This document shows, in pieces, positions 1 to 8,186 of a DNA stretch of 64,000 nucleotides (the first letter of the stretch is position 1; each line of letters starts with the position of its first letter). Below the pieces are notes generated by a model that saw only the letters and a list, made by a program, of their open reading frames with translations, did no database searches and was not told the origin of the DNA. Source of the stretch: Micromonospora marina (GTDB lineage Bacteria > Actinomycetota > Actinomycetes > Mycobacteriales > Micromonosporaceae); the NCBI RefSeq assembly GCF_900091565.1, contig NZ_FMCV01000028.1:1-64000 (forward strand). The letters are read 5' to 3'. The position numbers were made by a program, and so were the translations under genes.

Positions 1-1
1 C

Positions 2-319
2 GCCACCGACGCCTACAAGTCGGTCGAGATCAGCACCCCCAAGGCCGACGACGAGCAGACCGACACCCTGCGCGCCGACGTGATCAAGACCGTCGACGCC
101 GGCCGGGCCGTGGTCGCCAACATCGCCGGCACCGCCACCGACACCGACGGCACCACCCACTCCTTCGAAGGCGGCCACTACATCAGCGTCACCGGCTACC
201 GCGACAACGGCGACACCGTCACCATCGCCGACAGCGCCGACCCGAACACCGCCACCTACCGCATGAGCATCGACAACCTCGCCGACTGGATCGCCACCCG
301 CGGCTACAGCACCAGCTAA
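2..319 (+). CDS. C39-like cysteine peptidase family protein, C-terminal part
   Basis: Open at the left window edge, so only the last 105 residues are visible and the start is outside. The visible part has a GGHYISVTGYRD segment followed by VTIADSADP. That His-containing strand and Asp/Asn turn resemble the second half of papain-like C39 (Peptidase_C39_2) domains, where this His belongs to the catalytic dyad. The Cys half would lie upstream and cannot be checked. Proteins of this kind in actinomycetes are usually secreted, but no signal peptide can be seen here. A strong hairpin follows 42 bases after the stop. The family call rests on one half-domain and is moderate. Confidence 0.55.
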   Translation, partial: ATDAYKSVEISTPKADDEQTDTLRADVIKTVDAGRAVVANIAGTATDTDGTTHSFEGGHYISVTGYRDNGDTVTIADSADPNTATYRMSIDNLADWIATRGYSTS

Positions 320-361
320 GCCACACCACCGCACCCATAGCTGCACAGCAAGAACCCACAC

Positions 362-400
362 CGGCAGGGCCCGACCCCACCACGGGGTCGGGCCCTGCCG
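362..400 (+). terminator. Strong intrinsic-type hairpin after the peptidase gene
   Basis: Perfect 17-base arms (362-378 and 384-400, beginning CGGCAGGGCC) enclose a 5-base loop. It lies between the peptidase stop and the glycosyltransferase start. There is no T-run, as is usual for high-GC actinobacterial terminators. Confidence 0.8.
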
Positions 401-519
401 CGCGTATCCAACGGCTGCCTGCCGGTCACCTCGCCGTCACGCTGCCGTCGTCACCCGGACGGCTCGCCCCACCACGCTGGGTGGCGCCGGATCGTCCGGG
501 CGACCGCGAAGGAGAAGCT

Positions 520-2283
520 GTGGCAGCCGAGGAGGCGACGCACCGCCCACCGACCACGCACCGCCCGGCCGCGACGAGCCGCCCCGACGTGAGCGTCGTC
601 GTGCCGGTCTACAACACGCTGCGCTACCTGCGGTCCTGCCTCGACTCGGTGCTGCGGCAGACGATCGGCCCGGACCGGATGGAGATCGTGGCGGTGGACG
701 ACGGGTCCACCGACGGCAGCGGCCGCCTGCTGGACCGGTACGCCGCGAAGCATCCCGGCACGGTGCGGGTCGTGCACCAGGCCAACTCCGGTGGCCCTGC
801 GGCGCCCTGCAACCGGGGACTCGACCTGGCCACCGGCCGGTACGTGTTCTTCCTCGGCTCGGACGACCGGCTCGGCCCGGAAGCCCTCGAACGTATGGTC
901 GCCGCCGCCGACCGGTACGGGTCGGACGTGGTTCTCGGCAAGGTGGTGGGGGTCAACGGCCGGCACGTCTTCTCCGACGTGTTCGCCGACGGCAACGTGG
1001 TCGACGTGAGCCTGTTCGACTCGGCGCTGCCCTGGTCGCTGGCGAACACGAAGCTGTTCCGGCGCGACCTGGTGGACCGGCTGGGGCTGCGGTTCCCGGA
1101 GGACATGCCGGTGCTCAGCGACCAGCCGTTCACGCTCACCGCCTGCTACCACGCCCGGCGGATCTCGGTGCTCGCCGACCACGACTACTACCACGCGGTA
1201 CGCCGGCTGGACGCCCGCAACATCACCTACCACAGCCGGATCGAGCAGCGCCTGGTCAGCGTGGAGCGGCTGTTCGCGTACGTGGCCGACCTGATCCCTG
1301 CCGGAGCGCGCCGGGACGCGGTACTGCGCCGCCACGTCGGGCTGGAGCTGGCGAACCTGGTCGGCGACGACTTCCGGCACCTGGACCGGGCCGCGCAGGA
1401 GCGGGTGCACGCGACAGTCGCGCGGCTGGTGCGGCGGCACGTCACCGACAGCCTGCGGGACCGGCTCGGCATCGAGGCCCGGCTGCGCCTGGGCGCGGTG
1501 ACGGCGGGCGGGGTGGACGACCTGCTGGCGGTCATCGAGCAGGACTGCGGCCGGGGCGTGCCGGCGACGGTGTTCGCCGGTGACCGCTGGCACGCGGGCT
1601 ATCCGGGCGCCCCGGCCCCCTGGACCGACGTCACCGACGTGCGCGCCGACTGGCTGGCACGGCTGGACACCGTCGACGTCAGCTGGGCCGACGGGCACAC
1701 GCTGACGGTGACCACGCGCAGCCCGTACCCCCGGTTCGCCACGGAGGCCGGGCCGGTGCGGATGCTGGCCGGTCCGGTCGTGGGCGCGACCCGGATGGAC
1801 GCCGGTGATCCGACCGGCCGCACGCTCCGCACGGACTTCGCCCTCGACCGGCTCCTGGCCGCCGGGTCCGCCAGCGGGCAGCGCCACCCGGTCCGTGCCG
1901 AGGTGGACGGCGGTCACGGGCGCGGCGGCGCCGCGGTGCGCGCGCCTCGGCTCGCCGCCGGGCGGCCCCGGCTGCTGCGGCACGGCGCCCGGCTGTACGG
2001 GGTGGCGGCGACCGTCGACCCACGCAACGGCCAGCTCGTGCTGTCGGTGGTGCCGGTGACGGTGGCGCAGCTCGTCGGGCGGCTGCGTCGGCGCGGTGCG
2101 GCCCGCGCGCAGGTGTCAGGACGCGGGCCGGAAGGCCGGCTCGGCCGCCATGGGCACCTGGAGGTACGTGGTGCCGCGCAGGTCCAGCCAGGCCCGCTGC
2201 GGCGCGCGGACCAGCCGCACCATCACTCCGGAGCAGGCAGGGCAGCGCCCTACCAGGCCCGGGGCGTGCGAGTAGACGTGTAG
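520..2283 (+). CDS. Family 2 glycosyltransferase
   Basis: GT-A type glycosyltransferase of 587 residues, probably transferring a nucleotide-activated sugar to a cell-surface or secreted acceptor. The N-terminal domain shows DVSVVVPVYNTLRYLRSC, then the nucleotide-binding VAVDDGSTDGSG, an acceptor-side NRGLDLATGRYVFF and the SDD metal motif. The second half looks like the mixed C-terminal domain often seen in actinobacterial teichoic-acid or capsule transferases. I chose GTG 520 because GAAGGAG lies 5 bases upstream; an in-frame GTG at 481 has no such site. The last ~56 residues read across the antisense of the DUF6510 gene at 2116-2409 and look non-native, so the original stop may have been lost. 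No other glycan genes are next to it. Confidence 0.8.
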   Translation: MAAEEATHRPPTTHRPAATSRPDVSVVVPVYNTLRYLRSCLDSVLRQTIGPDRMEIVAVDDGSTDGSGRLLDRYAAKHPGTVRVVHQANSGGPAAPCNRGLDLATGRYVFFLGSDDRLGPEALERMVAAADRYGSDVVLGKVVGVNGRHVFSDVFADGNVVDVSLFDSALPWSLANTKLFRRDLVDRLGLRFPEDMPVLSDQPFTLTACYHARRISVLADHDYYHAVRRLDARNITYHSRIEQRLVSVERLFAYVADLIPAGARRDAVLRRHVGLELANLVGDDFRHLDRAAQERVHATVARLVRRHVTDSLRDRLGIEARLRLGAVTAGGVDDLLAVIEQDCGRGVPATVFAGDRWHAGYPGAPAPWTDVTDVRADWLARLDTVDVSWADGHTLTVTTRSPYPRFATEAGPVRMLAGPVVGATRMDAGDPTGRTLRTDFALDRLLAAGSASGQRHPVRAEVDGGHGRGGAAVRAPRLAAGRPRLLRHGARLYGVAATVDPRNGQLVLSVVPVTVAQLVGRLRRRGAARAQVSGRGPEGRLGRHGHLEVRGAAQVQPGPLRRADQPHHHSGAGRAAPYQARGVRVDV

Positions 2284-2409
2284 CCCGGCCATCGGTCCGG
2301 TCGTCCCGCAGGTGTCGCAGCGGCCGGTGGTGGCGCTCAGGTCGACGGCGAACAACTCGCGCAGCGGTCCGTCGAGCATGTTGCCATCCAGGTAGGACAG
2401 GTCGGTCAT
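2116..2409 (-). CDS. DUF6510 zinc-ribbon-like protein
   Basis: 97-residue protein beginning MTDLSYLDGNMLDGPLRELF with two CxxC pairs (CDTC and CPAC) that would form a small zinc ribbon, then the conserved RAWLDLRGTTYL tail of DUF6510. Biochemical function is unknown. It is the last gene of a leftward trio with an FAD reductase and a sulfite-oxidase-like molybdoenzyme, and the same trio recurs in actinomycetes, suggesting a shared redox role (inference). Its 3' end overlaps the convergent glycosyltransferase by 168 bases. Confidence 0.8.
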   Translation of the reverse strand: MTDLSYLDGNMLDGPLRELFAVDLSATTGRCDTCGTTGPMAGLHVYSHAPGLVGRCPACSGVMVRLVRAPQRAWLDLRGTTYLQVPMAAEPAFRPAS

Positions 2410-2425
2410 ACGCCCTCCTCGGGTC

Positions 2426-3184
2426 TCAGCCGGTCGGGCCGAACCGTTCGGTCCGTACGCGCCGGGTCGGGTGACCCAGCCCCACCAGCAGGTCGGCCAC
2501 GGTCTCCACGAATCCGGTGGGGCCGCACACGTAGCACAGCGGCTCCAGGTCGGGCGGCCAGCCGTGGCTGTTCACGTCGGCGAGGCCGATCCGGTGCGGC
2601 TCGCCGCGCCAGCCCTCGGGCGCAGACCGGGTGTAGACGTACGCGACGTCCAGGCCCTGGTCGTCGCGCGCGCGGCGGCGCAGCTCGTCGGCGTAGATGA
2701 CGTCGTCCGGGGTGCGCACCGAGTAGACGAGCCGGAACGGGGTGCGGCTGCCCGCGGCGCGGCGTGCGCGGATCATCGCCATCAGCGGCACCACCCCCGA
2801 TCCACCGCCGACCAGCAGCACCGGCGCGGTGCCGTCGGTACGCCAGACGAACCAGCCGCCGACCGGCCCGCGTACCTCCAGCGGGTCGCCCTCGGCGTAG
2901 GTGTCGGTCAGGTACGGCGACACCTCGCCGTCGTTCACCCGCTGCACGGTCACCTCGATCCGCTCGCCGTCGGCGGGCCCGGCCAGCGAGTACGACCGGG
3001 CGGCCTGGTAGCCGTCCTCGGCGGTCAGGCGCAGGTCGACGTGCTGCCCGGGCAGGTGCCCGGGCCAGCCGGGCACGTCCAGCACCAGCGTCTGCGCGGT
3101 GGGCGTCTCGATCCGCCGCTCGACCAGCCGGGCAACCCGCCACATCAGCGGCGCGACGCGGCGGCCCTGCGCCTGCGCCGTCAT
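2426..3184 (-). CDS. FAD/NAD(P)-dependent oxidoreductase, ferredoxin-reductase fold
   Basis: 252-residue reductase that would pass electrons between NAD(P)H, bound FAD and a partner. The FAD domain shows the RSYSLAGP motif and the nucleotide domain GGGSGVVPLMAM. The C-terminal CGPTGFVETV and terminal ERFGPTG are typical of the family. No 2Fe-2S domain is attached, so electrons must go to another protein. The obvious candidate is the molybdopterin enzyme encoded one base upstream (its TGA and this ATG are separated by a single G). DUF6510 follows 16 bases downstream. Family call firm; the partner is inferred from the operon. Confidence 0.87.
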   Translation of the reverse strand: MTAQAQGRRVAPLMWRVARLVERRIETPTAQTLVLDVPGWPGHLPGQHVDLRLTAEDGYQAARSYSLAGPADGERIEVTVQRVNDGEVSPYLTDTYAEGDPLEVRGPVGGWFVWRTDGTAPVLLVGGGSGVVPLMAMIRARRAAGSRTPFRLVYSVRTPDDVIYADELRRRARDDQGLDVAYVYTRSAPEGWRGEPHRIGLADVNSHGWPPDLEPLCYVCGPTGFVETVADLLVGLGHPTRRVRTERFGPTG

Positions 3185-3185
3185 C

Positions 3186-3785
3186 TCAGTCGCCCTGGTA
3201 GCGCTGCTCGCGCCACGGGTCGCCGTAGTCGTGGTAGCCGGCGGTCTCCCAGAAGCCGGGACGGTCCTCGACGAGCAGCCGGATGCCGTGCACCCACTTC
3301 GCCGACTTCCACAGGTACAGGTGCGGTACGAGCAGCCGCGCCGGCCCGCCGTGCTCGGCCGGCAGCGGCCCCCCGTCGTACGTGTGCACCACCCACGCCC
3401 GGCCGCCGCGCAGGTCGTCCAGCGGCAGGTTCGTGGTGTAGCCGCCGTAGGAGTGCGCCAGGGCGTACCGGGCGTCGGTGTCGACGCCGTCGAGCAGCGT
3501 GTCCAGGGAGACGCCCTGCCAGGTGGTGCCGAACTTGGACCAGCGGGTGACGCAGTGCAGGTCCACCGTCGGGGTGTCCTGCGGCAGGCCCATCATCTCG
3601 TCCCAGGACCAGCGGTACTCCGCGCCCGTCTCACCGGTCAGCACGAACTCCCAGGTGTCCAGCGGCACCCGCGGCGTCGGGCCGGCGGAGAGCACCGGGA
3701 AGTCCTCGGTGAGGTACTGCCCCGGCGGCAGGTCGGAGGCGGACGAACGGGGCCGGCCCTGGAAGCCCGGCGAGACGATTCCCAC
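3186..3785 (-). CDS. Sulfite-oxidase-like molybdopterin-dependent oxidoreductase
   Basis: 199-residue single-domain protein of the sulfite oxidase/YedY fold. LHCVTRWSKFGTTWQG contains the Cys expected to ligate molybdenum; EHGGPARLLVPHLYLWKSAKW is the conserved cofactor-side segment. No twin-arginine signal is present, so unlike YedY (MsrP) it is probably cytoplasmic. The flavin reductase downstream is translationally linked and probably its electron partner (inference). Substrate unknown; family members reduce or oxidise S- or N-oxides. Start is GTG at 3785. Confidence 0.85.
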   Translation of the reverse strand: MGIVSPGFQGRPRSSASDLPPGQYLTEDFPVLSAGPTPRVPLDTWEFVLTGETGAEYRWSWDEMMGLPQDTPTVDLHCVTRWSKFGTTWQGVSLDTLLDGVDTDARYALAHSYGGYTTNLPLDDLRGGRAWVVHTYDGGPLPAEHGGPARLLVPHLYLWKSAKWVHGIRLLVEDRPGFWETAGYHDYGDPWREQRYQGD

Positions 3786-3835
3786 CCGTCAGTCGTACCA
3801 CCGCCGCACACACCGGGGCAGCGGTTCCCACCGAG

Positions 3836-4870
3836 TCAGGACGAGCCGCCGCCCGACACCTCCTGCACGACCGTGCGCTCGCCGTCGCCGCTGTCCCGGG
3901 TGGCCCGGAGGCTGGTGATGGTGACGACCACCAGGACGCCGACGATCACGCCGAGCGAGGCCAGCGTCGGGATCTCCGGCACGCCCTCCCAGATGCCGTG
4001 CGCCCAGTGCAGGCCGAGCTTGAGGCCGATGAACGCGAGGATGACGGCCAGGCCGTAGCTGAGGTGCACCAGCCGGCTCAGCGCGGCGTGCAGCACGAAG
4101 TAGAGCGCACGCAGGCCCAGCAGCGCGAAGGCGTTTGTGGCGAAGACCAGGTACGGATCCTCGGTGATGCCGAAGACGGCGGGCACCGAGTCGACGGCGA
4201 ACACGATGTCGGTGGCCAGCACGGCGACCACGACGAGCGCGAACGGGGTGAGCGCCCGGCGGCCGTCCTGCCGGATCGTCATCCGGGTGCCGTGGTACTC
4301 GTCGACCACCGGCATGAACTTGCGCAGCAGACGCACCGACCGCATCTTGTTGATGTCGACCTCCTGCTCGTGCCCGGAGAGGGCGTCGCGCAGCAGCTTC
4401 ACCGCGGTGGCGATGAGGATGAGCGCGAAGAGCAGGAAGGCGAAGTCGAGCGTCTGGAGCGCGGCGGCGCCGAGCGCGATGAACACGCCGCGCAGCACCA
4501 GGGCGCCCGCGATGCCGTAGAGCAGCACCCGCTGGGCCAGCACGGAGGGCACCGCGAACGCGGCGAGCAGCAGCATGAAGACGAACAGGTTGTCGACCGA
4601 CAGCGACTTCTCGACCAGGTAACCGGTGAGGTACTCGATGCCCTGCTGGCTGCCCCAACGGGACCAGATCCAGGCGCCGAAGGCCAGCGGCAGGGCGATG
4701 TAGAAGGCCGACCAGCCCAGCGCCTCGCGGATGGAGACCTCGTGCGGCTTACGGGTGACCAGGAAATCCAGCACCAGCAGCACGAGCACGCCGACGATCG
4801 TCACCGCCCACAGCGTGGGCGTGCCGATCGAGGACAACTCGGCCGCAGCCAGGGGGAACAATTCGGGCAT
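3836..4870 (-). CDS. TerC/Alx family integral membrane protein
   Basis: 344-residue polytopic membrane protein, probably a manganese exporter as shown for Alx/TerC-type proteins of other bacteria. Hydrophobic helices recur through the sequence, with the acidic membrane motifs SVDNLFVFMLLL and ATDIVFAVDSVPAV that characterise TerC. A charged loop (HEQEVDINKMRSVRLLRKF) separates the two halves. The C-terminus is a soluble Ser/Gly-rich tail. ATG 4870 is preceded by AGGAGGT, which lies inside a hairpin of an upstream riboswitch-like leader, so translation is probably controlled by metal. No tellurite-resistance genes accompany it. Confidence 0.9.
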   Translation of the reverse strand: MPELFPLAAAELSSIGTPTLWAVTIVGVLVLLVLDFLVTRKPHEVSIREALGWSAFYIALPLAFGAWIWSRWGSQQGIEYLTGYLVEKSLSVDNLFVFMLLLAAFAVPSVLAQRVLLYGIAGALVLRGVFIALGAAALQTLDFAFLLFALILIATAVKLLRDALSGHEQEVDINKMRSVRLLRKFMPVVDEYHGTRMTIRQDGRRALTPFALVVVAVLATDIVFAVDSVPAVFGITEDPYLVFATNAFALLGLRALYFVLHAALSRLVHLSYGLAVILAFIGLKLGLHWAHGIWEGVPEIPTLASLGVIVGVLVVVTITSLRATRDSGDGERTVVQEVSGGGSS

Positions 4871-4877
4871 GGAACCT

Positions 4878-4998
4878 CCTCGAACACCGTGTCATGTTCG
4901 AGGTCTCCTTCACCCACTTTTTCGTGGGCAACCACCCGGGGCTCGCCTCGGCGGCTCGCCGTACTGACCGGAATGATTCGTGGGAAGTACTCCCCTCG
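4878..4998 (-). promoter_or_regulatory. Probable yybP-ykoY (Mn2+) riboswitch with SD-sequestering hairpin
   Basis: The leader RNA carries the GGGGAGUA signature of the yybP-ykoY class and ends in GGAGACCUCG. CGAGG at 4994-4998 pairs with CCUCG at 4899-4903 to close P1. The same 3' strand begins the arm CCUCGAACA (4895-4903), which is perfectly complementary to UGUUCGAGG (4878-4886), a segment overlapping the AGGAGG ribosome site of terC. P1 and the hairpin are therefore mutually exclusive, the layout of an ON switch acting on translation. The aptamer class is recognised from memory of the consensus; the pairings are seen directly. Confidence 0.72.
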
Positions 4999-5112
4999 CC
5001 TGCACAAGGCTAGGTCACCGCCGGACCGGACGCCAAGTCGGGACACGGATGCTTGCCCTGGTCGACCACCGCGCGCCGGCGGAGGGCATGGCGCGAGGTC
5101 ACCCGGGCCCCT

Positions 5113-6297
5113 ATGGTGACGCGGGTGACCAACCAGGGACCGTTGACCGGCGTACGGGTGATCGAACTGGCCGGCATCGGCCCCGGTCCGTTCGCCGCGA
5201 TGATGCTGGCCGACCTCGGCGCCGACGTGGTGCGCGTCGACCGGCCCGGCGGCGGGTTCGGCGCCTTCCCGGGCGACCTGCTGAACCGCAACCGCCGCTC
5301 GATCGCTGTGGACCTGAAGCAGCCCGCGGGGCGTGACCTGGTGCTCGCCCTGGCCGCGGGCGCGGACGCGCTGGTGGAGGGCTTCCGGCCCGGGGTGACC
5401 GAACGGCTCGGCCTCGGCCCGGACGACTGCCTCGCCGCCAACCCCCGCCTGGTGTACGGGCGGATGACCGGCTGGGGGCAGGACGGGCCGCTGGCGCAGC
5501 ACGCCGGGCACGACATCGACTACCTGGCGCTGACCGGCGCGCTGCACGGTGTGGGCCGGGCCGGGGAACGTCCGGTGCCGCCGATGAATCTGCTCGGCGA
5601 CTACGGCGGCGGGGGCATGATGCTGGCGCTCGGCGTGGTCGCGGCGCTGTACGCGGTGCGCGGCGGTGCGCCCGGCCAGGTGGTCGACGCGGCCATCGTG
5701 GACGGCGTGTCGGTGCTGGCCACCCAGATCCACGCGCTGCGCGGCATCGGCCTGTGGCAGGACCCGCGCGGGGTGAATCTGCTCGACGGCGGTGCGCCGT
5801 TCTACGACACGTACGAGTGCGCCGACGGGCGGTACGTCGCGGTGGGCGCGCTGGAGCCGCAGTTCTACGCCGAACTGGTCCGGCTCACCGGCTTCCCGCT
5901 CGACGCCGACGCGCCGGCCGGCGAGGACGCGCCGGGCGACGCGCTGGACCGGGACGACCCGGCGAACTGGCCTGCGCTGCGGGCCGCCTGGGCGCGGCTG
6001 TTCCGCACCCGGACCCGGGACGAGTGGACGGCGCTGCTGGCCGGCACCGACGCCTGCGTGGCGCCGGTGCTCGACTGGGCCGAGGCACCGGCGCATCCAC
6101 ACCTGCGCGCCCGGGAGGTCTTCGTGGCGCCGGACGGCGTCACCCAGCCCGCTCCCGCGCCGCGCTTCTCGGCCACCCCGACCTCTGTCCGGCGTCCGCC
6201 GCCGTCACCGGGCGAGCACACCGACGAGGTACTGGCCGACGCCGGGATCGACACCGGCCGGATCGCCGCGCTGCGCGCCGCGGGCGTGCTCGGCTGA
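5113..6297 (+). CDS. CaiB/BaiF CoA-transferase family protein (alpha-methylacyl-CoA racemase-like)
   Basis: 394 residues from ATG 5113. The N-terminus, GVRVIELAGIGPGPFAAMMLADLGADVVRVDRP, is the classic start of family III CoA-transferases and AMACR racemases; ending at ALRAAGVLG is also typical. HAGHDIDYLALTGALHGVGR carries the His/Asp-rich segment that in AMACR supplies catalytic residues, favouring a 2-methylacyl-CoA racemase over a transferase. Racemisation would serve branched-chain acyl-CoA oxidation. ATG 5113 fits the conserved N-terminus; GTG 5116 is an alternative, and an upstream extension to 5053 lacks family similarity. It converges with the DUF2267 gene, 16 bases away. Confidence 0.85.
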   Translation: MVTRVTNQGPLTGVRVIELAGIGPGPFAAMMLADLGADVVRVDRPGGGFGAFPGDLLNRNRRSIAVDLKQPAGRDLVLALAAGADALVEGFRPGVTERLGLGPDDCLAANPRLVYGRMTGWGQDGPLAQHAGHDIDYLALTGALHGVGRAGERPVPPMNLLGDYGGGGMMLALGVVAALYAVRGGAPGQVVDAAIVDGVSVLATQIHALRGIGLWQDPRGVNLLDGGAPFYDTYECADGRYVAVGALEPQFYAELVRLTGFPLDADAPAGEDAPGDALDRDDPANWPALRAAWARLFRTRTRDEWTALLAGTDACVAPVLDWAEAPAHPHLRAREVFVAPDGVTQPAPAPRFSATPTSVRRPPPSPGEHTDEVLADAGIDTGRIAALRAAGVLG

Positions 6298-6313
6298 CCG
6301 CCCGCCCATCCGC

Positions 6314-6718
6314 TCAGCGGCGGTTCGCCGCCGGGGCCAACGCCGGTTCCACCATGTCCCGGTAGTCGCGGGGGAACCGGACCACGACGTCCTGGAACTC
6401 TCCGCCGCGGATCGCCTCGCGCATCGTGACGAAGACCGCGCGTACGGCGTCCCGGGCGGTGTTCTCGTCGCAGTCGGCCCAGCGGGCGACCCGGGCGACG
6501 AACTCGGCCGCGCCGAACCGTTCCGCAGCCTCGTCGCGCGGATACGGGCTGAGCAGCCCCTGCAGCGGCTTCGGCAGCTGCGCGGCCAGGTCCAGCACCT
6601 CGCCGCCGGTCAGCCGCTCGGCGAACGTCTCCAGCGTGGCCCCGGTGAGCGTGGCGGCCCGGTCCTCGCCGGTGCCGGTGAGCCGGGCGACCCGGCTCAC
6701 GAAGGTCAGGTAGTGCAT
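6314..6718 (-). CDS. DUF2267 domain protein
   Basis: 134 residues, beginning MHYLTFVSRVARLTG and containing the repeated helical DUF2267 pattern (TLETFAERLTGGEVLDLAAQLP, then AVFVTMREAIRGGEFQDVVVRFP, ending in the RDYRDMVEP-type tail). The family is all-helical and of unknown function, common in actinomycetes. A second DUF2267 protein lies at 47845-48237. It is transcribed away from the DUF2795 gene across a 177-base divergent spacer. Confidence 0.82.
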   Translation of the reverse strand: MHYLTFVSRVARLTGTGEDRAATLTGATLETFAERLTGGEVLDLAAQLPKPLQGLLSPYPRDEAAERFGAAEFVARVARWADCDENTARDAVRAVFVTMREAIRGGEFQDVVVRFPRDYRDMVEPALAPAANRR

Positions 6719-6895
6719 GCGTGGTACCCCCTTCGGTGCGCCCCCCGCGGCTACCCGCGACGGCGCGCCGGAAACGGCGCCGGTCGCCGGCGCGAGACGG
6801 CGTAGGGATTTCCGCGCCCGCGGGCGTGAGGGGCGGCGCGGCGGGTAACCGCCGCCCGGTCATGACCCCGACTACTGCCACGAGGAGCCCGACCC

Positions 6896-7165
6896 ATGGC
6901 GAGTTACACGGATGTCCTTGATTACCTGTCCGCGCTGGACTATCCGGCCGGCAAGGACGACGTCATCCGCGAGGCGGAACGGGAGGGCGCGCCGCCGGAC
7001 GTGTTGCGGGCGCTGCGCGCGCTGCCCCCGGTGGACTACGCCAACGGCACCGAGGTGGCCCGGTCGGCCGGCATCGACGCGGCGCCCGAGGTGAGCCGGT
7101 CGCAGCGCGCGGCGCAGGCGCGGGACAACCACCCGCGCGTGTCGCAGCACCTGCGCGGCATCTGA
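6896..7165 (+). CDS. DUF2795 domain protein
   Basis: 89-residue protein, MASYTDVLDYLSALDYPAGKDD..., matching DUF2795, a small domain of unknown function frequent in actinobacteria and often found near stress genes. Most of the length is the domain; the tail from SRSQRAAQARDNHPRVSQHL is basic and probably disordered. ATG 6896 is preceded by GAGGAG. A perfect 9-base-arm hairpin follows 12 bases after the stop, so it is probably monocistronic. Confidence 0.8.
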   Translation: MASYTDVLDYLSALDYPAGKDDVIREAEREGAPPDVLRALRALPPVDYANGTEVARSAGIDAAPEVSRSQRAAQARDNHPRVSQHLRGI

Positions 7166-7176
7166 GCACGGTGGCG

Positions 7177-7203
7177 GGCCGGCGGGCGACACGGCCGCCG
7201 GCC
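7177..7203 (+). terminator. Hairpin after the DUF2795 gene
   Basis: Perfect 9-base arms GGCCGGCGG (7177-7185) and CCGCCGGCC (7195-7203) around a 9-base loop, starting 12 bases past the stop codon. Confidence 0.6.
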
Positions 7204-7479
7204 GCCGCGCGTGCGGAGGAGGGCCGGCGTACGACTGTGGCGCGTGGGCGCTCCCCTGTGGACGCGCCCCGGACAGGCGAGCGCCCCGGGTCACGAACCG
7301 CGACCTGGGGCGCCACGCAGCACCTGTCCCCCGCAGTTCACGCCCGAACCGGGTCGCGACCGCGCAGCGGTGAGATGTTCGCCCGAACCGGGCGGGCATC
7401 GCTGCCACGATCATCATACGACGCGGCATCAGCCGAACGGGTGAGAATCGCGGAATTGTGGCCGGGCGCACGTCCGCGC
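7204..7479. other. Non-coding interval with a 13-base direct repeat
   Basis: No convincing gene in either strand. The only structure I see is CGCCCGAACCGGG repeated exactly at 7341-7353 and 7380-7392, 39 bases apart and each following a TTC-like triplet. It could hold regulatory sites, but the interval separates the 3' ends of two convergent genes, so its role is unclear. Confidence 0.5.
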
Positions 7480-8148
7480 TCAAGCGGTCACCTCGGCGTA
7501 CCGCCGCTCCAGGTCCACCCGCGCCAGCGCTCCGACCAGCCACGACAGTTGCTCCGACTCGCCGCTGCCGGTCAGTCCGGCGAGGTCACGCGCGGTACGG
7601 CCCAGCCCGAGCCGCCGGGCCGCCGCGAGCGCCCGCCGGTCGGCCACCGGCGCCGCCTCGCGCCACAGCGCCTGCGCCTCGCGCAGGAACAGGTCGCACA
7701 CCTCGTCGTCCACTCCGGGCAGCGCGGTCAGCAGCCGTCGCTCCGCACCCGGGTCCTGGTGCGCGGCGGTCCGCAGCCGGCGCAGGTCGCCCCGGTACGC
7801 CTCGACGACGGTGCGGGCCAGGTCGCCGAGGGTGTCGGCGATCGCGGCCAGGTCACCGCGCAGCCCGGCGGCGCGCAGCACGCGTACCCGGTCCTCGTGC
7901 CGGGAGCGGGCCATCCGGGCCGAGGTGTCCCACCCCGCGTCGCGCAGCGCGGTGGCCGCGTCGACGGCCCGGTGGAAGTCGCCCCGGCGGGCCAGCAGGA
8001 CGGCCAGGTACAGCACCTGGAACAACTGGGCCGGGTTGTTCGTCACCCGGAACCCGAAGCACTCGGCGAACCCGCGGCCGTCTCCGGCGAGCCGGCGGGC
8101 GAGCCGCTTGCGGTCCGCGACGTCGCGCGGGGCGTTCTGTGTCGGCAT
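7480..8148 (-). CDS. Hypothetical protein, HhH-glycosylase-like
   Basis: 222 residues, strongly helical, beginning MPTQNAPRDVADRKRLARRL. The segment LLTALPGVDDEVCDLFLREAQALW resembles the helix-hairpin-helix of endonuclease III-type DNA glycosylases, and ADRRALAAARRLGLG looks like the helix that follows. The catalytic Lys and iron-sulfur Cys cluster of endonuclease III are absent. It is therefore better described as a distant relative than as an active repair enzyme. It ends 38 bases before the pirin gene, which runs in the same direction. No firm function. Confidence 0.6.
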   Translation of the reverse strand: MPTQNAPRDVADRKRLARRLAGDGRGFAECFGFRVTNNPAQLFQVLYLAVLLARRGDFHRAVDAATALRDAGWDTSARMARSRHEDRVRVLRAAGLRGDLAAIADTLGDLARTVVEAYRGDLRRLRTAAHQDPGAERRLLTALPGVDDEVCDLFLREAQALWREAAPVADRRALAAARRLGLGRTARDLAGLTGSGESEQLSWLVGALARVDLERRYAEVTA

Positions 8149-8186
8149 GCCGCCGACTACCCCGGCGACGGCGCGGCATTCGGCGG

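Noticed and set aside
451..1983. 510-codon minus-strand frame over the glycosyltransferase
   Set aside because: Low-complexity translation; the plus-strand glycosyltransferase has clear motifs.
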